This document shows, in pieces, positions 1-6,768 of a stretch of 10,854 bases of DNA. Numbering within the stretch: the stretch's first letter is position 1; the number at the start of each line of letters is the position of its first letter. This stretch comes from an uncultured bacterium (GTDB lineage: Bacteria > Actinomycetota > Coriobacteriia > Coriobacteriales > Coriobacteriaceae). A program made the position numbers and the translations under genes. The notes under the pieces are model-generated. The model searched no databases. It was not told the DNA's origin and saw only the letters and a program-made list of their open reading frames with translations. The stretch is from positions 1-10,854 of the forward strand of contig CAJMRN010000070.1 in assembly GCA_905215815.1 (NCBI GenBank), written 5' to 3'.

Positions 1-1
1 C

Positions 2-454
2 TTCAACCAGCACTATCCCTGCCCCAACTTTGAGGGCGACGCCTATACCGTCTTCACCAATATCCCGGCGGCGGGCGCCATGCGCGGCATCGCGAGCTCG
101 TTGGCCGCGGCCCGATTGCCGCTCGTGGCGATTGTCGCCTGCGATATGCCGTTTGTCTCGCCGGAACTCATCGGCGCGCTTGCCGATCGTGTTGAGGCCG
201 AGGCGCTCGACGTGTGCGTGCCGCGCGAGGAGCGGGGGATTGAGCCGCTTTGCACCGTCTGGCGCCGTGACGCGTGTGCGCCGGTTGCCCAAGAGCTGCT
301 CTCCTGCGACCGCCAACGCATTCGCTGCCTGATCGACCGAGTGAACGCTGGGTATTTGGATGAGCCTCAGATTGTTGAGGTCGCAGGCTCGACGCTCTGC
401 TTCGAAAACGTTAATACGCCCGAGGAGTTTGCGGCGGCCGAGTTACTCGCCTAG
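2..454 (+). CDS. mobA: Molybdenum cofactor guanylyltransferase (MobA-like), 3' part
   Basis: Nucleotidyltransferase that attaches a nucleotide (usually GMP) to molybdopterin in the cytoplasm, a late step of Mo cofactor maturation. The gene enters from outside the window. The visible frame starts at base 2 and gives 150 residues to a TAG stop, so roughly the first 50 residues with the nucleotide-binding LxGGxSxRMG loop are missing (family about 190-200 aa). The family is recognised from AAGAMRGI (visible residues 23-30, equivalent to the usual GPLAGI), the metal-binding Asp in IVACDMPFVSP (D48), EPLCTVWRRD, and the C-terminal FENVNTPEEF signature. The ATG at base 80 lies inside the conserved domain and is not the real start. 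The DUF3343 gene follows after 15 bases, suggesting co-transcription. A CMP-specific MocA homologue is an alternative, since the specificity motifs near the N-terminus cannot be seen. Confidence 0.88.
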   Translation, partial: FNQHYPCPNFEGDAYTVFTNIPAAGAMRGIASSLAAARLPLVAIVACDMPFVSPELIGALADRVEAEALDVCVPREERGIEPLCTVWRRDACAPVAQELLSCDRQRIRCLIDRVNAGYLDEPQIVEVAGSTLCFENVNTPEEFAAAELLA

Positions 455-469
455 ACGATTGGAGTTGTC

Positions 470-865
470 ATGTCTCACGATATTTGTCCCGACACGGGAG
501 TGCCTTGCACTTGCGACGGGTCCGAACCCTGTACCTGCGGTTGCGGTGGCTGTGGACATACCGCGGAAGAGGAAGCGGCCGCCGAGGCGTATCGTGAGGC
601 ACACCGCGAAGGCCCGTCGGGTGGCGCTCTCGACCACGAACGCAAGATTATCGTGTCGTTCGACAGCACTTTCGATGTGATGGAATGCGAACAGCTGTGT
701 CTTGCCGCCGGTGTGCCCGGGCGCATCATGCCGCTGCCCGGCTCCATCACCGCCGGCTGCGGGCTGTGCTGGGCCATGCCGTTCTCGGGCGACGCTCTCG
801 CCGCCTTCCGCGCCGCCACTGAGGGCCGCATAACCCCTGCCGACTACCATCAGCTTGTCCTCTAA
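470..865 (+). CDS. DUF3343 (putative Se/S carrier-like) protein with Cys-rich N-terminus
   Basis: A 131-residue cytoplasmic protein. Residues ~55-105 match what I know of DUF3343 (PF11823, 'putative Se/S carrier protein-like'): a short beta-alpha-beta unit (KIIVSFDSTFDVMECEQLC), then GVPGRIMPLPGSITAGCGLC with the conserved CG pair. The family often sits beside selenium-dependent molybdenum hydroxylase and selenium-trafficking genes, but its biochemistry is unproven. What stands out is the N-terminus: seven cysteines in the first 28 residues (6, 13, 15, 21, 23, 25, 28), arranged as CTC and CTCGCGGC, followed by an Ala/Glu-rich linker. This looks like a metal- or chalcogen-binding tail, which is inference. 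The start is well supported: GGAG at 461-464, five bases before the ATG. It lies 15 bases after mobA, so the two are probably one operon involved in maturing the molybdenum hydroxylase encoded further downstream. Confidence 0.8.
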   Translation: MSHDICPDTGVPCTCDGSEPCTCGCGGCGHTAEEEAAAEAYREAHREGPSGGALDHERKIIVSFDSTFDVMECEQLCLAAGVPGRIMPLPGSITAGCGLCWAMPFSGDALAAFRAATEGRITPADYHQLVL

Positions 866-873
866 CCACCAAC

Positions 874-908
874 ACCACCACAAAGGTGCCTGTCCCCAAT
901 GTGGTGGT
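874..908 (+). repeat. Intergenic hairpin after DUF3343, possible weak terminator or dispersed repeat
   Basis: ACCACCACA (874-882) pairs perfectly with TGTGGTGGT (900-908) around a 17-base loop that contains GGTGCCTGTCCCC. It starts nine bases after the stop of the DUF3343 gene, so it may end that transcript. Only three T residues follow (908-910), so termination would be weak. The loop motif resembles short intergenic repeats I associate with Collinsella-type genomes, but I could not verify this. Confidence 0.4.
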
Positions 909-910
909 TT

Positions 911-1122
911 GGAACACGTGGACGAAACAGGTTTGAAACACAGGTTTCGCACGTCAGGCACTCAAAAACGCTTCTACCTGCATTGTAATCAAAATGAAAC
1001 ATCTGCTCGTCGGCTTATGCGTAACTTTGCTGCAACAGTGCGATATTATCCATACTCGATAAAGCTCGCGGCGCATGGGGCGCCTCGAACGACACTTTTC
1101 TTTTCCATCAATTGGAGGAAGC
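911..1122 (+). other. gdhA upstream region with short GAAAC/GGTTT repeats
   Basis: Non-coding stretch that is more AT-rich than its surroundings and should carry the gdhA promoter. GAAACAGGTTT (924-934) is followed at once by the near copy GAAACACAGGTTT (935-947), and the block as a whole is a loose inverted repeat, because each GAAAC complements a GTTTC-like end. A CACGTG palindrome lies at 915-920. Candidate promoter boxes are poor: TTGCTG (1027-1032) with CATACT (1051-1056) at 18 bases, and an isolated TATTAT at 1044-1049. I cannot choose between them. No credible small gene is seen. Confidence 0.35.
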
Positions 1123-2478
1123 ATGAGCTACACGCAGAAAGTTCTCGAAGAGCTCAAGGCCCGCTATCCCGAGCAGCCTGAGTTCATCCAGGCCGCGACC
1201 GAGATCCTCGGCACCATCCAGCCGGCTCTCGACGCCCACCCCGAGTACGAGGAGGCCGCCCTGCTGGAGCGCCTCGTCGAGCCCGAGCGCATCGTCATGT
1301 TCCGTGTCCCCTGGGTCGACGACCAGGGCAAGGTTCAGGTCAACCGCGGCTATCGCGTCGAGTTCAACTCTGCCATTGGGCCCTACAAGGGCGGCCTGCG
1401 CTTTAACCCGACGGTCACCCTGGGTATGCTCAAGTTCCTGGGTCTGGAGCAGATCCTCAAGAACAGCCTGACCACCCTTCCCATGGGCGGCGGCAAGGGC
1501 GGCTCCGACTTTGACCCCAAGGGCAAGTCCAACAACGAGATCATGCACTTCTGCCAGTCCTTCATGACCGAGCTCTATCGCCACATCGGCCCCAACACCG
1601 ACGTTCCCGCCGGCGACCTGGGCGTTGGCGGCCGCGAGGTTGCCTACCTGTTCGGTCAGTACAAGCGCCTGACCAACGAGTGGACCGGCGTCCTCACCGG
1701 CAAGGGCCTCTCCTTTGGCGGCTCGCTCGCCCGTACCGAGGCCACTGGCTACGGCCTGGCCTACTTTGTGGACGAGTACCTCAAGAGCCGCGGCGACTCC
1801 TTCGAGGGCAAGAACGTCGTCGTTCACGGCTCCGGTAACGTCGCCATCTACGCGGTCCAGAAGGTTGCCCAGCTCGGCGGCAAGGTGCTTGCCTGCTCCG
1901 ACACCCATGGCTGGGTCGAGGATCCCGACGGCATCGACTACACCGTGCTCGAGCATGTCTACAACAAGAAGCGCTCCGGCCACGACAAGGGCGTTACGCT
2001 CGCTATGTACGTTGACGAGAAGCCCAACGCCGTGTGGCACGAGGGCGACGGCCGCGGCGTGTGGCAGCTGCCCTGCGACATCGCGCTGCCCTGCGCTCGC
2101 GAGAACACGCTGCTGCTCGAGGACGCCCAGGCGCTCGTCGCCAACGGCTGCAAGGTGGTCGGCGAGGGCGCGAACATGCCCACGACCATCGAGGCCACGA
2201 CCTATTTCCAGGAGAACGGCGTCGCCTTTATGCCCGGTAAGGCTGCCAACGCCGGCGGCGTGCTCGTGTCCGGCCTGGAGATGAGCCAGAACGCCGAGCA
2301 CCTGTCCTGGACCTTCGAGGAGGTCGACGGCAAGCTCGAGCAGCTCATGCGCGGTATGTTCCACAACGTGGACGATACCGCCAAGGAGTATGGCCAGGAG
2401 GGCAACTTTGTCATGGGCGCCAACATCGCCGGCTTCCTGAAGGTCGCCGACGCCATGCTCGCCCAGGGCGTCTGCTAA
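1123..2478 (+). CDS. gdhA: Glutamate dehydrogenase, hexameric NAD(P)-dependent type
   Basis: Catalyses reversible reductive amination of 2-oxoglutarate with ammonia to L-glutamate in the cytoplasm, a main entry point for nitrogen. The 451-residue length is normal for the ~450-residue hexameric class. The residues coincide with the numbering I know for the clostridial enzyme: K89 in PYKGGLRF, K113 in EQILKNSL, catalytic K125 in PMGGGKGGSDFDPKG, and D165 in VPAGDLGVG. The dinucleotide-binding domain carries GSGNVA at residues 236-241. The start is the ATG preceded by GGAGGA (1114-1119). The in-frame GTG/ATG candidates further upstream would add an unrelated 16-residue leader and lack a ribosome site. 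The gene stands alone, with a 257-base spacer before it and a strong terminator after it. Coenzyme preference (NADPH or NADH) cannot be decided by eye; the short ~450-aa form is most often the NADP biosynthetic enzyme. Confidence 0.97.
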   Translation: MSYTQKVLEELKARYPEQPEFIQAATEILGTIQPALDAHPEYEEAALLERLVEPERIVMFRVPWVDDQGKVQVNRGYRVEFNSAIGPYKGGLRFNPTVTLGMLKFLGLEQILKNSLTTLPMGGGKGGSDFDPKGKSNNEIMHFCQSFMTELYRHIGPNTDVPAGDLGVGGREVAYLFGQYKRLTNEWTGVLTGKGLSFGGSLARTEATGYGLAYFVDEYLKSRGDSFEGKNVVVHGSGNVAIYAVQKVAQLGGKVLACSDTHGWVEDPDGIDYTVLEHVYNKKRSGHDKGVTLAMYVDEKPNAVWHEGDGRGVWQLPCDIALPCARENTLLLEDAQALVANGCKVVGEGANMPTTIEATTYFQENGVAFMPGKAANAGGVLVSGLEMSQNAEHLSWTFEEVDGKLEQLMRGMFHNVDDTAKEYGQEGNFVMGANIAGFLKVADAMLAQGVC

Positions 2479-2504
2479 ATCTTCGCTCGACATAGCATGT
2501 GATG

Positions 2505-2535
2505 AGGCTCCCAGCTATCTTGCTGGGAGCCTTTT
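2505..2535 (+). terminator. Rho-independent terminator of gdhA
   Basis: A perfect 10-bp stem, GGCTCCCAGC (2506-2515) with GCTGGGAGCC (2522-2531), around a 6-base loop, extended by an A-T pair and followed by TTTTCT. It begins 27 bases after the gdhA stop and separates gdhA from the hydroxylase operon. Confidence 0.92.
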
Positions 2536-2553
2536 CTATCCCGGAGGACTCCT

Positions 2554-2628
2554 CATAACTTGCGGTGATATACGGACTGTTTTGCGTTCCAGAACGGCTA
2601 ATCAGTCCGTATATCACCGCAAGTTATG
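2554..2628. repeat. Perfect 26-bp inverted repeat with 23-base centre
   Basis: The left arm (2554-2579) is the exact reverse complement of the right arm (2603-2628). The arms contain TTGCGGTGATATACGGACTG and its complement. The 23-base centre (2580-2602) carries a smaller palindrome, CGTTC-CA-GAACG. No T-run follows, and the gdhA terminator lies just upstream, so this is not an ordinary terminator. It lies about 90 bases before the hydroxylase operon. Possible roles are a small non-autonomous mobile element (MITE or REP-like), a regulator binding site, or a structured leader RNA. I see no transposase and no obvious target-site duplication. Confidence 0.85.
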
Positions 2629-2674
2629 GATGGGTGGGTGGATTTTGTCCTAAAACGGTGTGCGGTCCCTCGTT

Positions 2675-2683
2675 TGGTACACT
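2675..2683 (+). promoter_or_regulatory. Candidate extended -10 promoter of the molybdenum hydroxylase operon
   Basis: TGGTACACT fits the extended -10 form TGnTANNNT and lies 37 bases upstream of the proposed GTG start. No good -35 box is present at 16-18 bases upstream (the region is ACGGTG-like), which extended -10 promoters can tolerate. Inferred from pattern only. Confidence 0.35.
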
Positions 2684-2719
2684 AAAAGGTACTGGACAAG
2701 TGAAGAGATGGGGGAGAAC

Positions 2720-3622
2720 GTGCTCAAGTTCGGTACCTACGTCCGTGTTGGAAACGCGGCCGAAGCCTATGAGCTCTTACAGAAGAACCGCAACAACAAG
2801 ATTGTGGGCGGTGGCATTTGGATGCGCCTGGGTTCGCGTCGCGTGGCGACGGCGATTGACCTTTCGGCCTGCGGACTCGATCAGATCGAGGAGACCGAGA
2901 CCGAGTTTCGCATCGGTGCCATGTGCACCCTGCGCCAGCTCGAGCGTCATGCCGGGCTCAACGCGCTTGTCAACCATGTTTTTGAGTTCGCCGTTCACGA
3001 TATCGTGGGCGTGCAGCTGCGCAACACGGCCACGGTGGGCGGTAGCATCTACGGCCGCTTTGGCTTCTCGGACGTTCTCTCCGCCTTCCTCGCGCTTGAT
3101 TCTTACGTTGAGCTGACGGGCGCCGGCCGCGTGCCGCTCACCGAGTTCGTCGACATGGGTTACATGCGCGACGTGATCGAGCACATCGTGGTCGTTAAAC
3201 ACGACTACCGCGCGAGCTGCGAGGCCGTGCGCAAGGCTGCGACCGACTTCCCCTCGCTTAACGTCACCGCCGCCTGGTGGGACAACAACTGGCACGTCAC
3301 CGTGGGCGCCCGCCCGCTGCGTGCGACCCTGCTGCAGGGTGAGGCATGTGGCCTGGTGAGCGAGCAGCCTTCCGAGGATGAGCTGCGCGCCCTGGCCGCA
3401 TCCGTGCGTGCCCTGAGCTACGGCACCAACCTGTGGGGCTCGGCCGACTACCGCCGCCGCATCTCAGCCCCGCTTGCCGTCCAGGCCGTGCGCCGCGCCG
3501 CCGGCATCGAGCTTTCAGCCGCGCTTGCCCGCGAGCTCGAGACCGTGCAAGTGCCTAAGTTTGCCACGGACGAGTATTCCTGCCGCCGCGTGCCCGGCGT
3601 CGATTCTAGCGAGGTGTGCTAA
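2720..3622 (+). CDS. Molybdenum hydroxylase FAD-binding subunit (XdhB/CoxM/YgfM family)
   Basis: FAD subunit that carries electrons from the iron-sulfur clusters of a molybdenum hydroxylase to its final acceptor. About 300 residues, normal for the family. The first FAD loop is IVGGGIWMRLG (residues 28-38), the counterpart of the usual GGTDLLxxMK. The second is TVGGSI (105-110), followed by the expected LSAFLALDSYVEL stretch. The C-terminal third fits the CO dehydrogenase flavoprotein C-terminal domain. Start choice: GTG at 2720 gives MLKFGTYVRV, which agrees with how homologues begin and lies after GGGGGAG, though the three-base gap is short. ATG at 2708 is the alternative and would add four residues. 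The TAA stop shares its last base with the ATG of the next gene, so the two are translationally coupled and surely form one enzyme. The substrate is unknown; purines or related N-heterocycles are the likeliest guess. Confidence 0.9.
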   Translation: MLKFGTYVRVGNAAEAYELLQKNRNNKIVGGGIWMRLGSRRVATAIDLSACGLDQIEETETEFRIGAMCTLRQLERHAGLNALVNHVFEFAVHDIVGVQLRNTATVGGSIYGRFGFSDVLSAFLALDSYVELTGAGRVPLTEFVDMGYMRDVIEHIVVVKHDYRASCEAVRKAATDFPSLNVTAAWWDNNWHVTVGARPLRATLLQGEACGLVSEQPSEDELRALAASVRALSYGTNLWGSADYRRRISAPLAVQAVRRAAGIELSAALARELETVQVPKFATDEYSCRRVPGVDSSEVC

Positions 3623-6453
3623 TGGCTGCCAAACTTATCGATCTTTCCTTTACGCTCAATGGCCGCAAGGTCAAGGTTCAGATTGCCCCCGATACCATGC
3701 TCTTTGCGCTGCTGCGCGAGCAGGGCTGCGCGTCGGTGCGCTGTGCCTGCGAGACCACCAACTGCGGTCTGTGCACGGTGTGGCTCGATGGCGACCCGGT
3801 TCTGAGCTGCTCGGTTCCCGCCGCCCGTGTTGAGGGACACACCATCACCACGCTTGAGGGCCTTAAGGCCGAGTCCGAGGCTCTCGCCCGTGCGATGGCT
3901 GCCGAAGGCGCCGAACAGTGCGGTTTTTGCGCCCCCGGCCTCATCATGAACGTGCTGGCGCTCGCCCGCGCCGCCAAGGAGGACCCGAGCCTCGTCGCCA
4001 CGCGCGAGGAGCTCTCGCGCCAGCTCGCCGGCAACCTGTGTCGTTGCAGCGGCTACGAGAGCCAGCTGCGCGCTATCGTCCGCTTCCTCAACGAGTCTGG
4101 CGTACAGGTGGGCTTCGAGATGCCCGAGCTGCCGGTCAACGACACCAGCTGTGACGGCGTCTCCTACAAGCAGATCACCCACAAGCAGCCCAAGAAGGAC
4201 TCGAAGGCCTTGCTCGAGGGGCGTCCCGTCTATACGGGCGACCTGGTGCCCGCCGGCGCGCTCATCGTCAAACTCAAGCGCAGCCCCTATGCCCGCGCCA
4301 AGATCCGCTCCATCGATACGTCGCGCGCCCTGAAGGTGCCCGGCGTGGTGGGCGTCTACACCTACGAGGACGTGCCCAAGCGCCGCTTTACCATCGCCGG
4401 CCAGAGCTATCCGCAGCCGAGTCCTTACGACCGCTTGATTCTCGAGAACCTCGTCCGTTACCAAAACGAGGAGGTGGCGATTGTCGCCGCCGAGACTGAG
4501 GAGGCCGCCGACAAGGCACTCAAGCTCATTAAGGTTGACTATGAGGTGCTCGAGCCGCTGCTCGACTTTACCCAGGCGCTCGATAATGACATCGTGGTTC
4601 ACCCCGAGGGCGACGTGACCTTTATGTTCCCGCAGGGCGGCGACGTTCCGCGCAACCTGGTGTGCAGCGGCACGAGCGACTTTGGCGACCTTGACGAGGC
4701 CTTCGCCCAGAGCGACATCGTCTTCACCCGCACTTACACCAGCCAGGCAACCCAGACCGCGCCCATGGAAACCTTCCGTGCCTTCGCGACGACCGACGCG
4801 TTCGGCCGCATTTCGGTGACCACCTCTACGCAGGTGCCCTTCCACGTGCGCCGCATGGTCGCGCAGTCGCTCGATATCCCGCAGTCGCAGGTGCAGGTCA
4901 TTAAGCCGCGTATCGGCGGTGGCTTTGGCTCCAAGCAGACGGGCTGCTGCGAGATCTTCGTTGCGTTCGTCACCCAGCAGACCGGCCGTCCGAGCTACTG
5001 CTGCTACACCCGTGAGGAGACTATCACTGCGGGCAACTCGCGCCACCAGATGCAGATGACCGTTAAGCTGGGCGCCATGAACGACGGCACCATCACGGCC
5101 ATCGATTTGCACACGCTGTCCAACGCCGGCGCGTACGGCGAGCACGCCACCACGACGATCGGCCTTTCGGGTCACAAGAGCCTGCCCATCTACAACCATG
5201 TGAAGGCGAGCCGCTTTAGCTGGGACGCCGTCTACACCAATACCAACCGCGGCGGCGCGTATCGCGGCTACGGTGCCACCCAGGGCCAGTTTGCCGTGGA
5301 GAGTGCCGTCAACGAGCTCGCCGACATGTTGCACATGGACCCCGCCGACCTGCGCCTTAAGAACATCGTGCGCGAGGGCGAGATCATGCCGCAGTACTAC
5401 AACGAGAAGCTCAACGCCTGCGCGCTCGACCGCTGCCTGCTGCGCGCGATGGACATGATCGGTTGGCGCGACAAGCCGCTAGCCGTCGACCTGGGCGACC
5501 GTGTGCGTGCTCTGGGCTGTGCGCTCACCATGCAGGGCTCGGGCATCTCCAACGTGGACATCGCCGGCATCGACATGCGCCTGGAAGAGGACGGCTTCAT
5601 TACCATCGGCACCGGCGCCACCGATAACGGCATGGGCGTCGACACGATCCTGGCGCAGATTGCCGCCGAGGAGCTGGGCGTGGAGAGCTCGCTGATCGTG
5701 GTGCGCGGCGTGGACACCGACGTGTCGCCGTTCGACGCCGGTTCGTACGCAAGCTCCGGTACCTACGTGACGGGCCTGGCCGCCAAGAACGCCGCGACCG
5801 AGCTGCGCGAGAAGATCTGCGCCAAGGCCGCCCAGATGTGGGATGTGGACGCCGCCGATGTGGTCTTTGATGGTCAGTACGTGCGCCTGTCCGACGAGCG
5901 TGCCGCGCGCGAGCAGAACCGCTACCTCACGCTGCGCGACTTTGCCAACCTGTGCGTAAAGAACATCGCGGGCGGCGACGCGCTCACCTCGCATGCCTCT
6001 GCCTGCCTGCCCGTTTCGCCTCCGCCGTTTATGGCCGGCATTGCCGAGGTCGAGGTCGACAAGGCCACCGGCAAGGTGACCGTGGTGGACTATGCGGCGG
6101 CTGTGGACTGCGGCACCGTGATCAATGAGGCGCTCGCGCGCGTCCAGGCCGAGGGCGGCATTGCCCAGGGAATCGGCCACGCGCTCTACGAGATCGTCGA
6201 GCACGACGACCGCGGTCGCCTGCGCACCGGCAACTTTATGAGCTACAAGCTACCCACGCGCCTGGATATCGGCAGCATTCGCGTGGCCTTTGAGCCGAGC
6301 TACGAGCCGACGGGCCCGTTTGGCGCCAAGTCGATCGGCGAGGTCGTCATCAACACGCCGCTCGCCGCCGTTGCCTCGGCCGTGGCACACGCTACCGGAC
6401 ATCAGGTTCGCTCGCTGCCGATCACGCCCGAGAAGGCCCTGCTAGGGGAGTAG
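3622..6453 (+). CDS. XdhD-like molybdenum hydroxylase, fused [2Fe-2S] and molybdopterin subunits
   Basis: A 943-residue cytoplasmic oxidoreductase that hydroxylates its substrate at a molybdenum centre and passes electrons through two [2Fe-2S] clusters to the FAD subunit. Residues 1-160 form the iron-sulfur module: plant-type cluster at C43, C48, C51, C63, second cluster at C100, C103 and C140-R-C142. From ~195 the aldehyde-oxidase/xanthine-dehydrogenase domains follow (GRPVYTGD at 201-207). Cofactor and active-site motifs are GGGFGSK (432-438), RGGAYRGYG (543-551), the FDAGSYASSGTY stretch, and GAKSIGE with presumed catalytic E907. The fused layout, length and motifs (for example PSPYDR, GPFGAKSI) resemble E. 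coli XdhD and the selenium-linked hydroxylases better than two-chain xanthine dehydrogenases. No in-frame TGA is present. GAGGTG at 3611-3616 serves the ATG. The nearby mobA and DUF3343 genes fit a role in its maturation. The substrate (xanthine, hypoxanthine, nicotinate or other) cannot be read from the sequence. Confidence 0.92.
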   Translation: MAAKLIDLSFTLNGRKVKVQIAPDTMLFALLREQGCASVRCACETTNCGLCTVWLDGDPVLSCSVPAARVEGHTITTLEGLKAESEALARAMAAEGAEQCGFCAPGLIMNVLALARAAKEDPSLVATREELSRQLAGNLCRCSGYESQLRAIVRFLNESGVQVGFEMPELPVNDTSCDGVSYKQITHKQPKKDSKALLEGRPVYTGDLVPAGALIVKLKRSPYARAKIRSIDTSRALKVPGVVGVYTYEDVPKRRFTIAGQSYPQPSPYDRLILENLVRYQNEEVAIVAAETEEAADKALKLIKVDYEVLEPLLDFTQALDNDIVVHPEGDVTFMFPQGGDVPRNLVCSGTSDFGDLDEAFAQSDIVFTRTYTSQATQTAPMETFRAFATTDAFGRISVTTSTQVPFHVRRMVAQSLDIPQSQVQVIKPRIGGGFGSKQTGCCEIFVAFVTQQTGRPSYCCYTREETITAGNSRHQMQMTVKLGAMNDGTITAIDLHTLSNAGAYGEHATTTIGLSGHKSLPIYNHVKASRFSWDAVYTNTNRGGAYRGYGATQGQFAVESAVNELADMLHMDPADLRLKNIVREGEIMPQYYNEKLNACALDRCLLRAMDMIGWRDKPLAVDLGDRVRALGCALTMQGSGISNVDIAGIDMRLEEDGFITIGTGATDNGMGVDTILAQIAAEELGVESSLIVVRGVDTDVSPFDAGSYASSGTYVTGLAAKNAATELREKICAKAAQMWDVDAADVVFDGQYVRLSDERAAREQNRYLTLRDFANLCVKNIAGGDALTSHASACLPVSPPPFMAGIAEVEVDKATGKVTVVDYAAAVDCGTVINEALARVQAEGGIAQGIGHALYEIVEHDDRGRLRTGNFMSYKLPTRLDIGSIRVAFEPSYEPTGPFGAKSIGEVVINTPLAAVASAVAHATGHQVRSLPITPEKALLGE

Positions 6454-6477
6454 CGGGTCGGCGAACAAGTCGTAATG

Positions 6478-6507
6478 GGCGGGGCGGGGTAACTCGCCCC
6501 GCCTTTT
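6478..6507 (+). terminator. Rho-independent terminator of the hydroxylase operon
   Basis: GGCGGGGCG (6478-6486) pairs with CGCCCCGCC (6495-6503) around an 8-base loop and is followed by TTTT. The very GC-rich 9-bp stem lies 24 bases after the stop of the large subunit and ends the two-gene operon. Confidence 0.9.
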
Positions 6508-6565
6508 GCACTCGTGGTGAGGTCGTGAGCCTGTAAAAGGTGTGCGTGCGCTTGCCGTTCGTATC

Positions 6566-6574
6566 TGCTATCAT
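6566..6574 (+). promoter_or_regulatory. Candidate extended -10 promoter of tRNA-Leu
   Basis: TGCTATCAT matches the extended -10 pattern and lies 20 bases before the first base of the tRNA, a suitable distance for a short 5' leader. The TTGCCG at 6552-6557 is too close to act as its -35 box. Confidence 0.4.
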
Positions 6575-6593
6575 TCCTAGTCTGTGCGCTCAT

Positions 6594-6677
6594 GCGGGCG
6601 TGGCGGAATTGGTAGACGCGCCAGATTTAGGTTCTGGTGGGATTCCCGTGAAGGTTCGAGTCCTTTCGCCCGCACCA
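6594..6677 (+). tRNA. tRNA-Leu (anticodon UAG)
   Basis: Reads CUA and probably other CUN leucine codons. The acceptor stem GCGGGCG (6594-6600) pairs with CGCCCGC (6667-6673), followed by discriminator A and an encoded CCA (6675-6677). The D-arm region has TGGTAGACGCG. The anticodon stem CCAGA/TCTGG (6621-6625, 6633-6637) encloses the loop TTTAGGT with anticodon TAG at 6628-6630. The long variable arm (GGG-ATT-CCC hairpin) is the class II mark of Leu tRNAs, and the T loop is TTCGAGT. Length is 84 bases with no missing pair. Confidence 0.97.
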
Positions 6678-6685
6678 ACGCATCT

Positions 6686-6713
6686 GCGTCGGCTTCGGCC
6701 GTCGCGACTCTTT
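6686..6713 (+). terminator. Weak hairpin after tRNA-Leu, possible terminator
   Basis: CGGC-TTCG-GCCG (6690-6701) is a 4-bp stem with a stable UUCG-type tetraloop. It extends past one T-T mismatch by GCG/CGC (6686-6688 with 6703-6705) and is followed by GACTCTTT. The stem is short and the T-run poor, so read-through from the tRNA into tig is plausible. Confidence 0.4.
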
Positions 6714-6768
6714 GTTGCATAAAGGTACCAGCACCTCAGATAAGCTGGGCAGTATGAGGAGGAACGTG

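Noticed and set aside
924..947. GAAAC-containing direct repeats as a CRISPR remnant
   Set aside because: The units are only 11-13 bases, directly adjacent without spacers, and no cas gene is in the window.
1108..2493. Long open frame on the - strand opposite gdhA (461 codons)
   Set aside because: It mirrors gdhA codon structure, has a low-complexity Leu/Val/Gly/Ala-rich translation and matches no family. Such frames are expected opposite GC-rich genes lacking TTA, CTA and TCA codons.
2565..3116. Frame starting in the inverted repeat and overlapping the FAD subunit gene; a matching - strand frame ends in the other arm
   Set aside because: Both begin with the same MIYGL residues only because the repeat arms are identical when read on opposite strands. 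The rest is out of frame with a clear real gene.
3622..6453. Possible selenocysteine codon in the hydroxylase
   Set aside because: The frame has no internal TGA. Selenium in this enzyme class is a labile ligand, not encoded selenocysteine.
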